Positions 17,141-26,857 of a DNA stretch of 64,000 nucleotides are shown here, in pieces. A program made the translations under genes and the position numbers. Origin of the DNA: Thalassospira xiamenensis M-5 = DSM 17429 (lineage in GTDB: Bacteria; Pseudomonadota; Alphaproteobacteria; Rhodospirillales; Thalassospiraceae). The DNA is taken from assembly GCF_000300235.2 (NCBI RefSeq), contig NZ_CP004388.1, positions 1,221,501 to 1,285,500 of the forward strand, given 5' to 3'. Each line of letters starts with the position of its first letter. Position 1 is the stretch's first letter. Below the pieces are notes generated by a model that had not been told where the DNA came from, ran no database searches, and saw nothing but the letters and a program-made list of their open reading frames with translations.

Positions 17141-18124
17141 CTATTCTGCGGCGGATGCCGGAATGGCTGTGCGGCGGTCCGGGACACCGTCGACCTCGCT
17201 TGGCAGCGGGCGGGCCGGAACGGCGCCGATGCGGGCATCGGGCATCGGTGGGTGATCGGGGAACTGGCCATGAATGCGAATGTTTTCGCGATAGTTGCTG
17301 GCTGATTTTCCGCGATACTGGCGAAAACGCCGGTTGAAGTTAGACAGATTGCTAAAGCCGTTATTTTCGGCGATCTGATAGATCGGAAGATCGGTGCGCG
17401 ATAGCTGCACGCAGGCCCGCGAAATCCGGTATTCGTTCAGATATTCGACAACACTGCGCCCGGTATAGCGTTTGAACAGCCGGTAAAAACTGCTTTCACT
17501 GACCCCTGCCACATCGGCAAGCGATGAAACCCGGAGCGGTTCGGCGTAATGGGCATGAATGAAGGCCAGTGCGCGATCCACCCGGATAGATTCGCTATTC
17601 TTCCCGGCTTCGCCGCCAAAATTGGCCGATGCCAGCGGTTTGTCGATCCCGGCAAGCAGGGCTTCAAGCAGTTCGATCATCAGGATAAAGCGCCGCCGCG
17701 GTTTGGCATCATCAAGATGCGGGCAGATTTCCCGAACCTGTTCCACGGTTTCATCGCGAAAGGAAAGACCGCGGCGCGCACGGGCAAACAATTCGTGGAA
17801 ATCTGCAAATTCAACAAAATCCCGCGTGAGGTTTTCCACCCATTCCTGCGAAAGCCAAAGCACATAAACCTCGATCGGACGGGAGGGATCAATGCGTTTG
17901 CATTCCCAAAGATGGGGCAGGTTGGGGCCGACCATGGCGAAATCCAGCCCATCAAACGTCTGCCGATGATCGCCAATCAACCGCGACCCTTTGGCGTTGA
18001 GCGTCAGGGTCATTTCATATTCGGGGTGCTGGTGCCAGTTGCAGCGAAAATCATCCCAGACATAGTGAAAATAACCCCAGCTATATCCCTGTGGATTCGT
18101 GATCCGTTCCTGAATGATCCGCAT
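17141..18124 (-). CDS. AraC-family transcriptional regulator of the alpha-glucoside operon
   Basis: A 327-residue regulator: N-terminal cupin-type ligand domain (residues ~15-130, with HQHPEYEMTLTLNAKGSRLIGDH) and C-terminal double helix-turn-helix (residues ~185-290; RVSSLADVAGVSESSFYRLFKRYTGRSVVEYLNEYRI, then NNGFSNLSNFNRRFRQYRGKSA). It is divergent from the ABC operon that starts at 18399, the usual position for a local activator. The shared intergenic region carries two palindromes suited to its binding. The ligand is probably the alpha-glucoside or a product of it (inference). Confidence 0.88.
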   Translation of the reverse strand: MRIIQERITNPQGYSWGYFHYVWDDFRCNWHQHPEYEMTLTLNAKGSRLIGDHRQTFDGLDFAMVGPNLPHLWECKRIDPSRPIEVYVLWLSQEWVENLTRDFVEFADFHELFARARRGLSFRDETVEQVREICPHLDDAKPRRRFILMIELLEALLAGIDKPLASANFGGEAGKNSESIRVDRALAFIHAHYAEPLRVSSLADVAGVSESSFYRLFKRYTGRSVVEYLNEYRISRACVQLSRTDLPIYQIAENNGFSNLSNFNRRFRQYRGKSASNYRENIRIHGQFPDHPPMPDARIGAVPARPLPSEVDGVPDRRTAIPASAAE

Positions 18125-18174
18125 ATCGTCCTACTATTCGTGTCCTGATCGCCGCGAATTTGCAGAATAGTATC

Positions 18175-18230
18175 ATCCTTTGAAGGATATGACACTTTGA
18201 AAAGGTGCGATGAGGCGTATCCTTTTTCAA
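18175..18230. promoter_or_regulatory. paired palindromes in the araC/ABC intergenic region
   Basis: ATCCTTTGAAGGAT (18175-18188) is a perfect palindrome. TTGAAAAGG (18197-18205) and CCTTTTTCAA (18221-18230) form an inverted repeat 15 bp apart. Both share the AAGG/CCTT core and sit between the divergent regulator and binding-protein genes, so they are candidate regulator sites. Confidence 0.5.
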
Positions 18231-18398
18231 TCGGGCGGCTTCGCGCCGGGAAGCAATCACCAAAACAGATTGCAGCCGGTGATTGCATCTGGGGTTCCGG
18301 TACGGGCGCCCGACCCGGACAAAAAGACCAATCAAAACGAACAAAAGCAGTTGCCAAAAGCTGTATGGGAAAACCGATAACATCCTAGGGAGGTCTCA

Positions 18399-19673
18399 AT
18401 GACCTTGATGAAAAAATTGCTCGCAACCGCGGGCGTTCTTGGCGCAGCTTTCGTGATGGCCGGACAGGCCAATGCCGCAAAAATTTCTATTTCCTGTGGT
18501 GCCGTCGGCCAGGAACTTGCGCTTTGCCAGGAAGGTGTCGATGCATGGGCAAAGCAAACCGGCAACGAAGTTGCGGTAATTTCCACCCCGAATTCGACTA
18601 CCGAACGACTGGCGCTGTATCAGCAGATTCTTGCTGCCGGATCATCCGATATCGACGTGTTCCAGATTGATGTGATCTGGCCGGGGATTCTTGGCAACCA
18701 CTTCATCGATCTTAACGAATACATGGCGGACGAGGCCAAGCAGCACTTTGAGGCCATTGTTACCAACAATACCTTTGAAGACCGGCTGGTCGCAATGCCG
18801 TGGTACACGGATGCGGGCGTGCTGTATTACCGCAAGGATCTGCTGGAAAAGTATGGCGAAAGCGTTCCTGAAACCTGGGAACAGCTGACTGCGACGGCTC
18901 AGAAAATTCAGGAAGGCGAACGCAAGGCCGGTAATGACAAGATGTGGGGCCATGTGTTTCAGGGCCGCGCCTATGAAGGGCTGACCTGTAACGCGCTGGA
19001 ATGGGTGGTTTCGTTCAATGGTGGTTCGGTGGTCGAACCGAATGGCGATATTTCGATCAATAACGATCAGGCAAAAAAGGCGATTGAAACCGCATCAAAC
19101 TGGGTCGGCACCATTTCCCCCGAAGGCGTTCTTGGCTATGCCGAGGAAGAAGCGCGCGGTGTGTTCCAGTCAGGCAATTCGGTTTTCATGCGCAACTGGC
19201 CCTATGCCTGGGCATTGGCCAATTCGGCAGACAGCCCGGTCAAGGGCAAGGTCGGTGTTGCTGCCCTGCCCAAGGGCAGCACGGATGGCCGTTCGGCGGC
19301 GGCCCTTGGCGGGTGGCAGTTGTCAGTTTCGAAATATTCGGAAAATCCGGAACTGGCGGCCGATCTTGTAAAGTTCCTGACCTCCTACGAAGAACAGAAA
19401 CGCCGTGCGATCAAAGGGTCCTATAACCCGACGATTGCCGATCTTTACAAGGACGAAGAAGTCCTTTCGGCCAACCCGTTCTTTGGCGATCTTTACGAAA
19501 CATTCACCAGTGCGGCACCACGTCCCTCCACGGTGACCGGTTCGAAATACAATCAGGTATCAAGCGAGTTCTGGCAGGCGGTGCATGCATCCTTGTCGGG
19601 ATCGCAGAACGCCGATCAGGCGATTACCGGACTTGAACGCAACCTGAAACGTGTGAAACGTTCCGGCTGGTAA
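18399..19673 (+). CDS. trehalose/maltose-type ABC sugar-binding protein (ThuE-like)
   Basis: A 424-residue periplasmic binding protein with signal peptide (MKKLLATAGVLGAAFVMAGQ, cut near ANA/AKI). The mature start ISISCGAVGQELALCQEGVDAW, the STTERLALYQQIL and the DVFQIDVIWPGILG segments are those of the ThuE/trehalose-maltose binding group, including an extra cysteine pair near the mature N-terminus. It ends ITGLERNLKRVKRSGW. AGGGAGG precedes the start. First gene of the alpha-glucoside operon; the nearby alpha-glucosidase supports trehalose, maltose, sucrose or related ligand. Confidence 0.92.
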   Translation: MTLMKKLLATAGVLGAAFVMAGQANAAKISISCGAVGQELALCQEGVDAWAKQTGNEVAVISTPNSTTERLALYQQILAAGSSDIDVFQIDVIWPGILGNHFIDLNEYMADEAKQHFEAIVTNNTFEDRLVAMPWYTDAGVLYYRKDLLEKYGESVPETWEQLTATAQKIQEGERKAGNDKMWGHVFQGRAYEGLTCNALEWVVSFNGGSVVEPNGDISINNDQAKKAIETASNWVGTISPEGVLGYAEEEARGVFQSGNSVFMRNWPYAWALANSADSPVKGKVGVAALPKGSTDGRSAAALGGWQLSVSKYSENPELAADLVKFLTSYEEQKRRAIKGSYNPTIADLYKDEEVLSANPFFGDLYETFTSAAPRPSTVTGSKYNQVSSEFWQAVHASLSGSQNADQAITGLERNLKRVKRSGW

Positions 19674-19730
19674 ACAGGGTTGGAGCAACACCGGGAAAAC
19701 AAGAGCATCCCGGTGTTGCAAACCCTGTTT
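19672..19730 (+). other. two-storey hairpin between binding-protein and permease genes
   Basis: AAACAGGGTT (19672-19681) pairs with AACCCTGTTT (19721-19730); inside, CAACACCGGG (19686-19695) pairs with CCCGGTGTTG (19709-19718). It starts in the stop codon of the binding-protein gene and ends TTTTCG, so it can act as a partial terminator that keeps binding-protein mRNA above permease mRNA. Confidence 0.8.
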
Positions 19731-19762
19731 TCGTACCGGCTTTGCTTTGGCCGGTTTGATGG

Positions 19763-20734
19763 ATGGCGGTCATGATCGATCATCCCCCTTCAAGATCAAG
19801 AGCGGTTCCCATGGCGCAAGCTTCGTCCCTGACGCGTGCAAGACGGCGTTCGGCATGGCTGTTTTTAACACCGATGCTGGTCATTCTTGCCGCAGTGGCC
19901 GGTTGGCCGTTGCTGCGGACTTTCATCTTCGGTTTTACCGATGCAAATCTTTCCGACCTTGGCAATTATGGCTTTATCGGCTTTGAAAATTTCTATGCGG
20001 TTTATGACGGCGAGACGTTCGGCCTTCTGGCCGATCCGGAATGGTGGCAGGCCGTCTGGAACACGATTTACTTCACCGTGATTTCGGTTTCGCTTGAAAC
20101 GGTGCTGGGTATCATTGTGGCCCTTGTCCTTAATCAGGAATTCAAGGGGCGCGGTCTGGTTCGGGCGGCGGTTCTGATCCCGTGGGCGATCCCGACGATT
20201 GTATCGGCCAAGATGTGGAACTGGATGCTGCACGACCAGTTCGGCATCATCAATGATCTTCTGATGTCACTGGGGCTGATTGCATCGCCGGTTGCCTGGA
20301 CAGCCAATCCCGATACGGCAATGGTCGCGGTAATCATGGTCGATGTCTGGAAAACCACGCCGTTCATGGCGCTTCTGACACTGGCGGCCCTCCAGATGCT
20401 GCCAAGTGACTGTTACGAGGCCGCCCGTGTCGATGGTATTCATCCGATCCGGGTGTTTTTCAAGGTGACATTGCCGCTGATCAAACCGGCATTGATGGTC
20501 GCCGTGATCTTCCGTGCCCTTGATGCATTGCGTGTGTTTGACGTGATTTATGTTCTTACGCCGAACAATCCGAACACCATGACCATGTCGGTCTATGCCC
20601 GGCAGCTTCTGGTCGATTTTCAGGAAGTCGGCTATGGCTCGGCGGCGTCAACACTGCTGTTTCTGGTCATCGCCTTTTCGATCATGGCCTACATGATGAT
20701 CGGTCGGGTCCGGCTTGACGAAGGGGGACATTAA
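19763..20734 (+). CDS. sugar ABC transporter permease (ThuF/MalF-like)
   Basis: A 323-residue inner-membrane permease with six spans and EAA loop YEAARVDGIHPIRVFFKVTLPLIKP. The first ~30 residues are a cytoplasmic basic leader (RARRRSAWLFL before the first span); the internal ATG at 19811 (MAQASSLTRARRR) is a possible alternative start. It partners the permease encoded immediately downstream. Confidence 0.92.
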   Translation: MAVMIDHPPSRSRAVPMAQASSLTRARRRSAWLFLTPMLVILAAVAGWPLLRTFIFGFTDANLSDLGNYGFIGFENFYAVYDGETFGLLADPEWWQAVWNTIYFTVISVSLETVLGIIVALVLNQEFKGRGLVRAAVLIPWAIPTIVSAKMWNWMLHDQFGIINDLLMSLGLIASPVAWTANPDTAMVAVIMVDVWKTTPFMALLTLAALQMLPSDCYEAARVDGIHPIRVFFKVTLPLIKPALMVAVIFRALDALRVFDVIYVLTPNNPNTMTMSVYARQLLVDFQEVGYGSAASTLLFLVIAFSIMAYMMIGRVRLDEGGH

Positions 20735-20735
20735 G

Positions 20736-21575
20736 ATGAACCGCAATGTCAAATCCCTGATGATGAAGGCAGGGTTCTATCTTCTGGTAGCGGTGATCGT
20801 GATCTTTGCCGTTTTCCCGTTCTACTATGCGATCCTGACCGCGTTCGAAACCGGGTCTGCGCTGTTTGACGTCAATTATCTGCCGGAAAGTTTCAGTTTC
20901 TCGAACTATCTGTCGGTGTTTGAAGGGCAGCCGTTCGGTCGCAATATCTTCAATTCGATCTTTGTCAGTGTGATGGTTGTGGCCCTGTCGCTTTTGATGG
21001 GGGTAACTGCGTCCTATGCGCTTGCGCGGGTTAAATTTGCCGGGCGGGGATTGTTGCTGGTGACGATCCTGTCGGTGTCGATGTTTCCGCAGGTCGCAGT
21101 GCTGTCGGGGATGTTCGAACTGATCCGGGCGGTTGGGCTTTATAATTCGATGTTCGGGCTGGCGATTTCATACATGATGCTGACCCTGCCATTCACGGTC
21201 TGGATCCTGACCGCCTTCATGCGCGAACTGCCGCGCGAGCTTGAAGAAGCCGCCGTGATGGATGGGGCCAGCCCGTGGACCGTGATTACGCGCGTGTTCC
21301 TGCCGGTCATGTGGCCTGCCATGGTGACCACCGGGCTTCTGGCCTTCATCATGGCATGGAACGAATTCCTGTTTGCCCTGACCTTTACCCTGACCAATGA
21401 ACAACGCACCGTGCCGGTTGCCATCGCCCTGATTTCCGGGGCCAGCCAGTTTGAAATGCCATGGGGCAATATCATGGCGGCATCGGTGATCGTGACGGTT
21501 CCGCTGATTGTTCTGGTTCTGATTTTCCAGCGTCGCATCGTGTCCGGCCTGACCGCCGGGGCTGTCAAAGGCTGA
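20736..21575 (+). CDS. sugar ABC transporter permease (ThuG/MalG-like)
   Basis: A 279-residue permease with six spans; EAA loop LEEAAVMDGASPWTVITRVFLPV; C-terminal RRIVSGLTAGAVKG tail typical for MalG-type subunits. The ATG at 20736 has AAGGGGGA 7 bp upstream and starts one base after the preceding stop; a frame start at 20715 would overlap the partner and is less likely. Confidence 0.92.
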   Translation: MNRNVKSLMMKAGFYLLVAVIVIFAVFPFYYAILTAFETGSALFDVNYLPESFSFSNYLSVFEGQPFGRNIFNSIFVSVMVVALSLLMGVTASYALARVKFAGRGLLLVTILSVSMFPQVAVLSGMFELIRAVGLYNSMFGLAISYMMLTLPFTVWILTAFMRELPRELEEAAVMDGASPWTVITRVFLPVMWPAMVTTGLLAFIMAWNEFLFALTFTLTNEQRTVPVAIALISGASQFEMPWGNIMAASVIVTVPLIVLVLIFQRRIVSGLTAGAVKG

Positions 21576-21612
21576 TGCGGCTTCTCGTCCCACATGACCT
21601 AAGGTGACTTAA

Positions 21613-23241
21613 ATGGCTTTGGCCGGAAATCCTGACTGGTGGCGCGGTGGCGTCCTGTATCAAATCTATCCGCGCAGCTTCTTTGATTCCAACGGCGATG
21701 GTATTGGCGACCTGCCCGGGATTACCCAGAAACTGGATTACATTGCCGATCTGGGAGTTGATGGCATCTGGCTGTCGCCATTCTTTACCTCGCCGATGAA
21801 GGATTTCGGCTATGACGTGGCGGATTACCGCGATGTCGATCCGATGTTCGGGACATTGGCCGATTTCGACCATCTGGTTGAAAAGGCCCATTCGCTTGGC
21901 CTGCGTGTCACCATTGATCAGGTCCTGTCGCACAGTTCCGATCAGCATGCCTGGTTCAAGGAAAGCCGGTCATCACGTGATAATCCCAAGGCCGACTGGT
22001 ATGTCTGGGCTGATCCCAAGCCCGACGGCACGCCGCCCAATAACTGGCTGTCGATCTTTGGCGGTTCGGCATGGAAGTTCGATACCACCCGGCAGCAATA
22101 TTACATGCACAACTTTCTGGTCAGTCAGCCGGACCTGAATTTCCATAACCCGGATCTTCAGGCCCAGTTGCTTGACGATGTGGAATTCTGGCTGCGTCGT
22201 GGGGTGGATGGTTTCCGGCTTGATACCGCCAATTTCTATGTCCATGACGCGGAATTACGTGATAACCCGCCATGGGTTCCGGGCACCCACCGGCCCGAAG
22301 GCGCGCCAAAGGAAAATCCCTATACCCGCCAGATGCATGTCTATGACAAGACACGCCCGGAAAATATCGCGTTCCTTAAAAAACTGCGCGCGGTTCTTGA
22401 TAAATATCCGGGGGCAACGACGGTCGGTGAAATCGGGTCGGACAATTCGCTGGCGACGATGGCGGAATATACCGCCGGGGGCGACAAGCTTCACATGGCC
22501 TACACGATCAATCTGCTCGAAAGCCCGCTTGAAACGCCGCTGATCCGCGGGATGTTGCGCAATGTGTTTGATGTTCTTGGTGATGGCTGGCCGTGCTGGG
22601 CGGTATCGAACCATGATTTTGTCCGGGTTGCGACCCGTTGGGGCAGGGACAAGGGTGGCGATAATGATGCCCGCCTTCGCATGATCCCGGCCCTTTACAC
22701 GACTTTGCGTGGCACGCCCTGCATCTATCAGGGGGAAGAACTTGGCCTTGAAGAAGCCGTCGTGCCCTTCGAATTGTTGCAGGATCCCTACGGGATTGAA
22801 ATGTGGCCGGAATTCAGGGGGCGCGATGGATGCCGGACCCCGATGCCGTGGATGAATGCCAATATCCCCCATGGTGGTTTCACCACAAGCGATACGCCGT
22901 GGCTGCCGGTCCCCCAGGATCACAGCGCGCTTGCCGTGGCCGAACAGATGGATGATCCCAATTCATTGCGCAGTTTCTATCGTGATCTTCTGGCGTGGCG
23001 TAAAATCCATCCGGAAATCATCGATGGCGATATCGAGATGCTCGATATCGATGACAATGTCATTGCCTATGCCCGGATGGCGGGCGTGGTCCGGACCATT
23101 TGCGTGTTCAACACTACACCCGATGCCCGGACCGTGACCTTGCCCGGGCGTTCGGATGCGAATTTCGCCCTTAACAGCGGATCGGTTACCGGCAATCAGC
23201 TTTCGCTGCCGGGTTGGGGCTTTTATTTCGGAACGATATAA
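21613..23241 (+). CDS. aglA: alpha-glucosidase, GH13 (AglA-like)
   Basis: A 542-residue cytoplasmic GH13 enzyme. The four conserved regions are visible: DQVLSHSSDQH, the nucleophile aspartate in DGFRLDTANFY, the acid/base glutamate in TTVGEIGSD and the histidine/aspartate pair in AVSNHDFVR. The N-terminus WWRGGVLYQIYPRSFFDSNG is typical for the GH13 oligo-1,6-/alpha-glucosidase group (subfamily 23 in proteobacteria). No signal peptide. It would split imported alpha-glucosides to glucose, feeding the glucokinase and Entner-Doudoroff genes that follow. Confidence 0.93.
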   Translation: MALAGNPDWWRGGVLYQIYPRSFFDSNGDGIGDLPGITQKLDYIADLGVDGIWLSPFFTSPMKDFGYDVADYRDVDPMFGTLADFDHLVEKAHSLGLRVTIDQVLSHSSDQHAWFKESRSSRDNPKADWYVWADPKPDGTPPNNWLSIFGGSAWKFDTTRQQYYMHNFLVSQPDLNFHNPDLQAQLLDDVEFWLRRGVDGFRLDTANFYVHDAELRDNPPWVPGTHRPEGAPKENPYTRQMHVYDKTRPENIAFLKKLRAVLDKYPGATTVGEIGSDNSLATMAEYTAGGDKLHMAYTINLLESPLETPLIRGMLRNVFDVLGDGWPCWAVSNHDFVRVATRWGRDKGGDNDARLRMIPALYTTLRGTPCIYQGEELGLEEAVVPFELLQDPYGIEMWPEFRGRDGCRTPMPWMNANIPHGGFTTSDTPWLPVPQDHSALAVAEQMDDPNSLRSFYRDLLAWRKIHPEIIDGDIEMLDIDDNVIAYARMAGVVRTICVFNTTPDARTVTLPGRSDANFALNSGSVTGNQLSLPGWGFYFGTI

Positions 23242-23267
23242 ATCGACAAGTCGAGGGAGGAACCCGC

Positions 23268-24398
23268 ATGTCGGAAGTGGTTCTTAAGCAGGTTAAAAAA
23301 CGTTTCGGTCCGATCGAAACCATTCATGGTGTCGATCTGAACATCCGCGATGGCGAGTTTTGTGTGTTTGTCGGCCCGTCGGGATGTGGCAAATCAACCT
23401 TGCTGCGCCTGATTGCCGGGCTGGAAGATATCAGCGACGGCGAACTTTCCATTGGTGGCGAGGTCGTCAATGACAGGGCGCCAAAGGATCGTGGTGTTGC
23501 CATGGTCTTTCAGTCCTACGCGCTTTATCCGCATATGACGGTCTATGAAAACATGGCGTTCGGCCTTGATCTTGCGAAAAGAACCAAGGACGAACAACGC
23601 GAACGCGTGATGGCTGCGGCCAGGGTGCTGCAACTTGAAGAATTGCTGGACCGCAAGCCAAAGGAACTTTCAGGTGGGCAGCGTCAGCGCGTGGCGATTG
23701 GCCGGGCGATTGTACGCAAGCCGAAAGTCTTCCTGTTTGATGAACCGCTGTCGAACCTTGATGCCGGTTTGCGCGTGCAAATGCGCATCGAATTGACAAA
23801 ACTTCATGAAAAATTGAAGTCCACGATGATTTATGTGACGCATGATCAGGTCGAAGCCATGACAATGGCCGACAAGATCGTGGTTTTGCGGGCCGGTTCG
23901 GTCGAACAGGTCGGGACCCCGCTTGAACTCTATCATCACCCGCAAAATCAATTTGTTGCGGGCTTCATCGGGTCGCCTAAAATGAACTTTGTTCCGGCGG
24001 TTGTGATGGGGGTTTCGCAACAAACTGTTACGGTTAAACTGGATTCCGGTAAAGAGGTGACGCTGCCTGTTGATGGCAGTGGTCTTGACGCCGGAGATCG
24101 TGTAACAGTGGGCATCAGACCGGAACATTGCAGCCTTGCCGATCAGGACACGGCAATGCTGTCAGGAACGGTCGAAGTGGTTGAACATCTGGGCGAGGCG
24201 GGTCTCGTCTATGTGCAGGCCGATGGGGACGAACTGTTTGTTGCCCGTGTCACGGGTGATACGGCAATTGTAACAGGATCATCCATCGGCATTCATGCCC
24301 GGGTGGAAGATTGCTATCTGTTCGATCAGAACGGACAAGCCAGACGGCGCCTTGATGTGGATAACGAACCGCTCAGAGCCCAGCTGGCAACAGGATAG
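23268..24398 (+). CDS. sugar ABC transporter ATP-binding protein (ThuK/AglK/UgpC-like)
   Basis: A 376-residue CUT1 ATPase: Walker [10 protein letters not shown], signature LSGGQRQRV, Walker [12 protein letters not shown] and C-terminal regulatory domain with GIRPEHC. GGGAGGA lies 6 bp before the ATG at 23268, which starts MSEVVLKQVKKRFG; the open frame extends upstream to 23214 into aglA and that extension is rejected. Much of the ATPase domain is near-identical to the one encoded at 3449, while the regulatory domain differs. Confidence 0.93.
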   Translation: MSEVVLKQVKKRFGPIETIHGVDLNIRDGEFCVFVGPSGCGKSTLLRLIAGLEDISDGELSIGGEVVNDRAPKDRGVAMVFQSYALYPHMTVYENMAFGLDLAKRTKDEQRERVMAAARVLQLEELLDRKPKELSGGQRQRVAIGRAIVRKPKVFLFDEPLSNLDAGLRVQMRIELTKLHEKLKSTMIYVTHDQVEAMTMADKIVVLRAGSVEQVGTPLELYHHPQNQFVAGFIGSPKMNFVPAVVMGVSQQTVTVKLDSGKEVTLPVDGSGLDAGDRVTVGIRPEHCSLADQDTAMLSGTVEVVEHLGEAGLVYVQADGDELFVARVTGDTAIVTGSSIGIHARVEDCYLFDQNGQARRRLDVDNEPLRAQLATG

Positions 24399-24435
24399 GC
24401 GGTGGCGGGGGAAACCCGGCACCTGCCAACACGGT

Positions 24436-24476
24436 AAATACCGTGGCCCGGTCGTTTGCCAGAGCCCTTCGGGCTC
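24436..24476 (+). other. short hairpins before zwf
   Basis: The 149-bp gap between the ATPase gene and zwf has GAGCCC (24462-24467) pairing with GGGCTC (24471-24476) and a small ACGG/CCGT pair before it. There is no T-tract, so read-through from the transporter operon into the Entner-Doudoroff genes remains possible. Confidence 0.4.
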
Positions 24477-24547
24477 GGGATCCCACCTTTACGACGGGGA
24501 GGAAACGAGTGAGAGCAAAGCAGTTCGCTTGGAAGGCTTAGGGCAAG

Positions 24548-26053
24548 ATGACACAAACGACGACGCAGCGCCAACGGCTGAAGCATCGTATCGCTGATAT
24601 CGTGATTTTCGGTGGGACCGGAGATTTGGCGTTACGCAAACTTTTCCCCGCACTTTACGAAATGGAACGTACCGGGCGTTTCGATGATACCACCCGTATT
24701 TTCGGCGCATCACGTAGCGAACATTCCGATGAAGAATTCCGCGCCAAGCTGGAAGAAGCCGGAAAGAAATACATTCCCAAAGGCGAATTTGACGCCAAGG
24801 TCTGGAAAAAGTTTGCAGCCCGCATCGCCTATGTTCAGGTTTCCGCCGGGGATGAAGCCGGGTTTAAAATCCTGCATGAAAAGCTTTCCGATCAGCCGGA
24901 TCGCGACCGTGTTTATTATTTCTCGACCAGCCCGTCGCTGTTTGCCGATATGGCCTTTAACCTCAAGAAAGCCGGTCTGGTAACGCCCAATTCCCGCGTT
25001 GTGCTTGAAAAGCCGCTGGGCCACGATCTTGAAAGCTGCCGTGAAATCAACGGCCAGATCGGTGAAGTCTTCGAAGAACACCAGATTTTCCGTATCGACC
25101 ATTATCTTGGCAAGGAAACGGTGCAGAACCTTTTGATCCTGCGCTTTGCCAATGCCATGTTCGAACCGCTGTGGAACAGCGCGCATATCGATCATGTGCA
25201 GATCACGGTCGGCGAAGAAGTCGGCGTCGAAGGGCGCTGGTCCTATTATGACGATGCCGGTGCGATGCGCGACATGGTTCAGAACCATATGTTGCAGCTT
25301 CTCTGCCTTGTCGCGATGGAAGCCCCGCATGTTCTCGATCAGGACGCGGTGCGTGATGAAAAGGTCAAGGTGCTCAAGGCGCTCAAACCGATCAACGATT
25401 CCAATATCGACAGTGCCACCGTGCGCGGCCAGTACCGCAACGGTGCCGTCGGTGGCAAGGAAGTCCCGGGCTACCTTGAAGAAGAAGGTGCCAATATCGA
25501 CAGCACTACCGAGACATTCGTTGCCATCCGGGCCGAACTGAATAACTGGCGCTGGGCCGGGGTGCCGTTCTATCTGCGGACAGGGAAACGCTTGCCGAAA
25601 CGTCATTCGGAAATTGTCATCCAGTTCCGCGATGTACCGCACCAGATTTTCCCGCTGGCAAAATCCATGACCAATTATCAGGCCAACCGCCTTGTTCTGC
25701 GTTTGCAGCCTGATGACGGCATTCATCTGGTTCTGAATACCAAGAATCCGGGGCCGGGGCTTGTGCGCCTGCGTCCGACCGCGCTTAACCTGTCCTTTGC
25801 CGAGGCGTTCGGTGGGCGCAGTCCGGATGCTTATGAACGTCTTTTGCTCGATGCGATTGATGGCAATAACACGCTGTTTGTTCGCCGTGACGAGCAGGAC
25901 ATTGCCTGGCAGTGGGTCGATGCCATTCAGGAAGCATGGCAAAGCAATCACATCACGCCCAAGGGTTATACCTCGGGCACGTGGGGGCCTTCGGCGGCAA
26001 TTGCGCTGATCGAGCGCGACGGCCGGACCTGGAACGAAGAAGCCGGGTTCTGA
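24548..26053 (+). CDS. zwf: glucose-6-phosphate 1-dehydrogenase
   Basis: A 501-residue enzyme converting glucose 6-phosphate to 6-phosphogluconolactone with NAD(P). The dinucleotide site FGGTGDLALRKLFPALYEM is near residue 20 and the substrate-binding RIDHYLGKETVQN is intact; the C-terminal region ends TSGTWGPSAAIALIERDG. First gene of the run zwf-pgl-edd-glk-eda, which encodes the whole path from glucose to pyruvate plus glyceraldehyde 3-phosphate. Confidence 0.97.
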   Translation: MTQTTTQRQRLKHRIADIVIFGGTGDLALRKLFPALYEMERTGRFDDTTRIFGASRSEHSDEEFRAKLEEAGKKYIPKGEFDAKVWKKFAARIAYVQVSAGDEAGFKILHEKLSDQPDRDRVYYFSTSPSLFADMAFNLKKAGLVTPNSRVVLEKPLGHDLESCREINGQIGEVFEEHQIFRIDHYLGKETVQNLLILRFANAMFEPLWNSAHIDHVQITVGEEVGVEGRWSYYDDAGAMRDMVQNHMLQLLCLVAMEAPHVLDQDAVRDEKVKVLKALKPINDSNIDSATVRGQYRNGAVGGKEVPGYLEEEGANIDSTTETFVAIRAELNNWRWAGVPFYLRTGKRLPKRHSEIVIQFRDVPHQIFPLAKSMTNYQANRLVLRLQPDDGIHLVLNTKNPGPGLVRLRPTALNLSFAEAFGGRSPDAYERLLLDAIDGNNTLFVRRDEQDIAWQWVDAIQEAWQSNHITPKGYTSGTWGPSAAIALIERDGRTWNEEAGF

Positions 26054-26132
26054 TGACATGCGGGTCGCCTTGCCTTTTGGTGGGGCGACCTTGCGTGACG
26101 ATGAACCGGTTCCCAATTTTCTGGACGAAGAC

Positions 26133-26852
26133 ATGACAAACGAACGCATTTTCCAAAGCGGCGATGACATGCTTGCGGCCATGGTCAAGGAAACCGTGGA
26201 ACGCCTTGAATTCGCCATTGCCACCCGCGGCCATGCCAGCATGGCGGTGGCCGGTGGACGTTTTCCCAAACCGCTTTTTGAAAAAATCTCGACCGTCAAA
26301 CTGGATTGGTCGAAAGTTACCGTGACCCTTGGCGATGATCGCTGGGTGGGGCTGGATGACGATCAGTCGAACGAAAAGCTGGTTCGCGATCATTTCCTGA
26401 TCAACGAGGCCCAGCATGCGCGTTTTGTGTCGCTGAAAACCGGCGATGCCAATCCCGAAGACGCAATTTCAACGGTTTCAAGCCGCCTTCGCACCGATCT
26501 GAACTGGCCGCTTGATATCGTGTATCTGGGCATGGGGGATGATGGCCACACGGCATCCCTGTTCCCGTCATCCGCGCCCGATGCCCTGCAAAAGGGACTT
26601 TATCCCGCCCATGGCGAACTGGTTGCCGCCGCGCGCCCGACCGTATCCCCGGTCCCGCGCATCAGCATGACTTTGCCCGCCATCCTTAATGCCCGGTATA
26701 TTGGCATCCATATTACCGGACAATCCAAATGGTCGACCTTTGAAACCGCGAAAAACGGCACCGAGATCGAAGAAATGCCGGTTCGCGCAATCTTGCAGCA
26801 GACTGACATCCCCGTCGATCTGTGGTGGAGCGCCGAGAACCCGAAAGGCTGA
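26133..26852 (+). CDS. pgl: 6-phosphogluconolactonase
   Basis: A 239-residue DevB-type lactonase: [16 protein letters not shown], the [16 protein letters not shown] signature and [15 protein letters not shown]. It hydrolyses 6-phosphogluconolactone to 6-phosphogluconate. The frame is open from 26058, but [13 protein letters not shown] at 26133 gives the usual family length and has GGACGAAG just upstream, so it is preferred. The edd start lies 6 bp after the stop. Confidence 0.93.
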   Translation: MTNERIFQSGDDMLAAMVKETVERLEFAIATRGHASMAVAGGRFPKPLFEKISTVKLDWSKVTVTLGDDRWVGLDDDQSNEKLVRDHFLINEAQHARFVSLKTGDANPEDAISTVSSRLRTDLNWPLDIVYLGMGDDGHTASLFPSSAPDALQKGLYPAHGELVAAARPTVSPVPRISMTLPAILNARYIGIHITGQSKWSTFETAKNGTEIEEMPVRAILQQTDIPVDLWWSAENPKG

Positions 26853-26857
26853 ACCCC

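Noticed and set aside
24710..26299. 529-codon open frame antisense to zwf/pgl
   Set aside because: Shadow of strongly coding genes with implausible composition.
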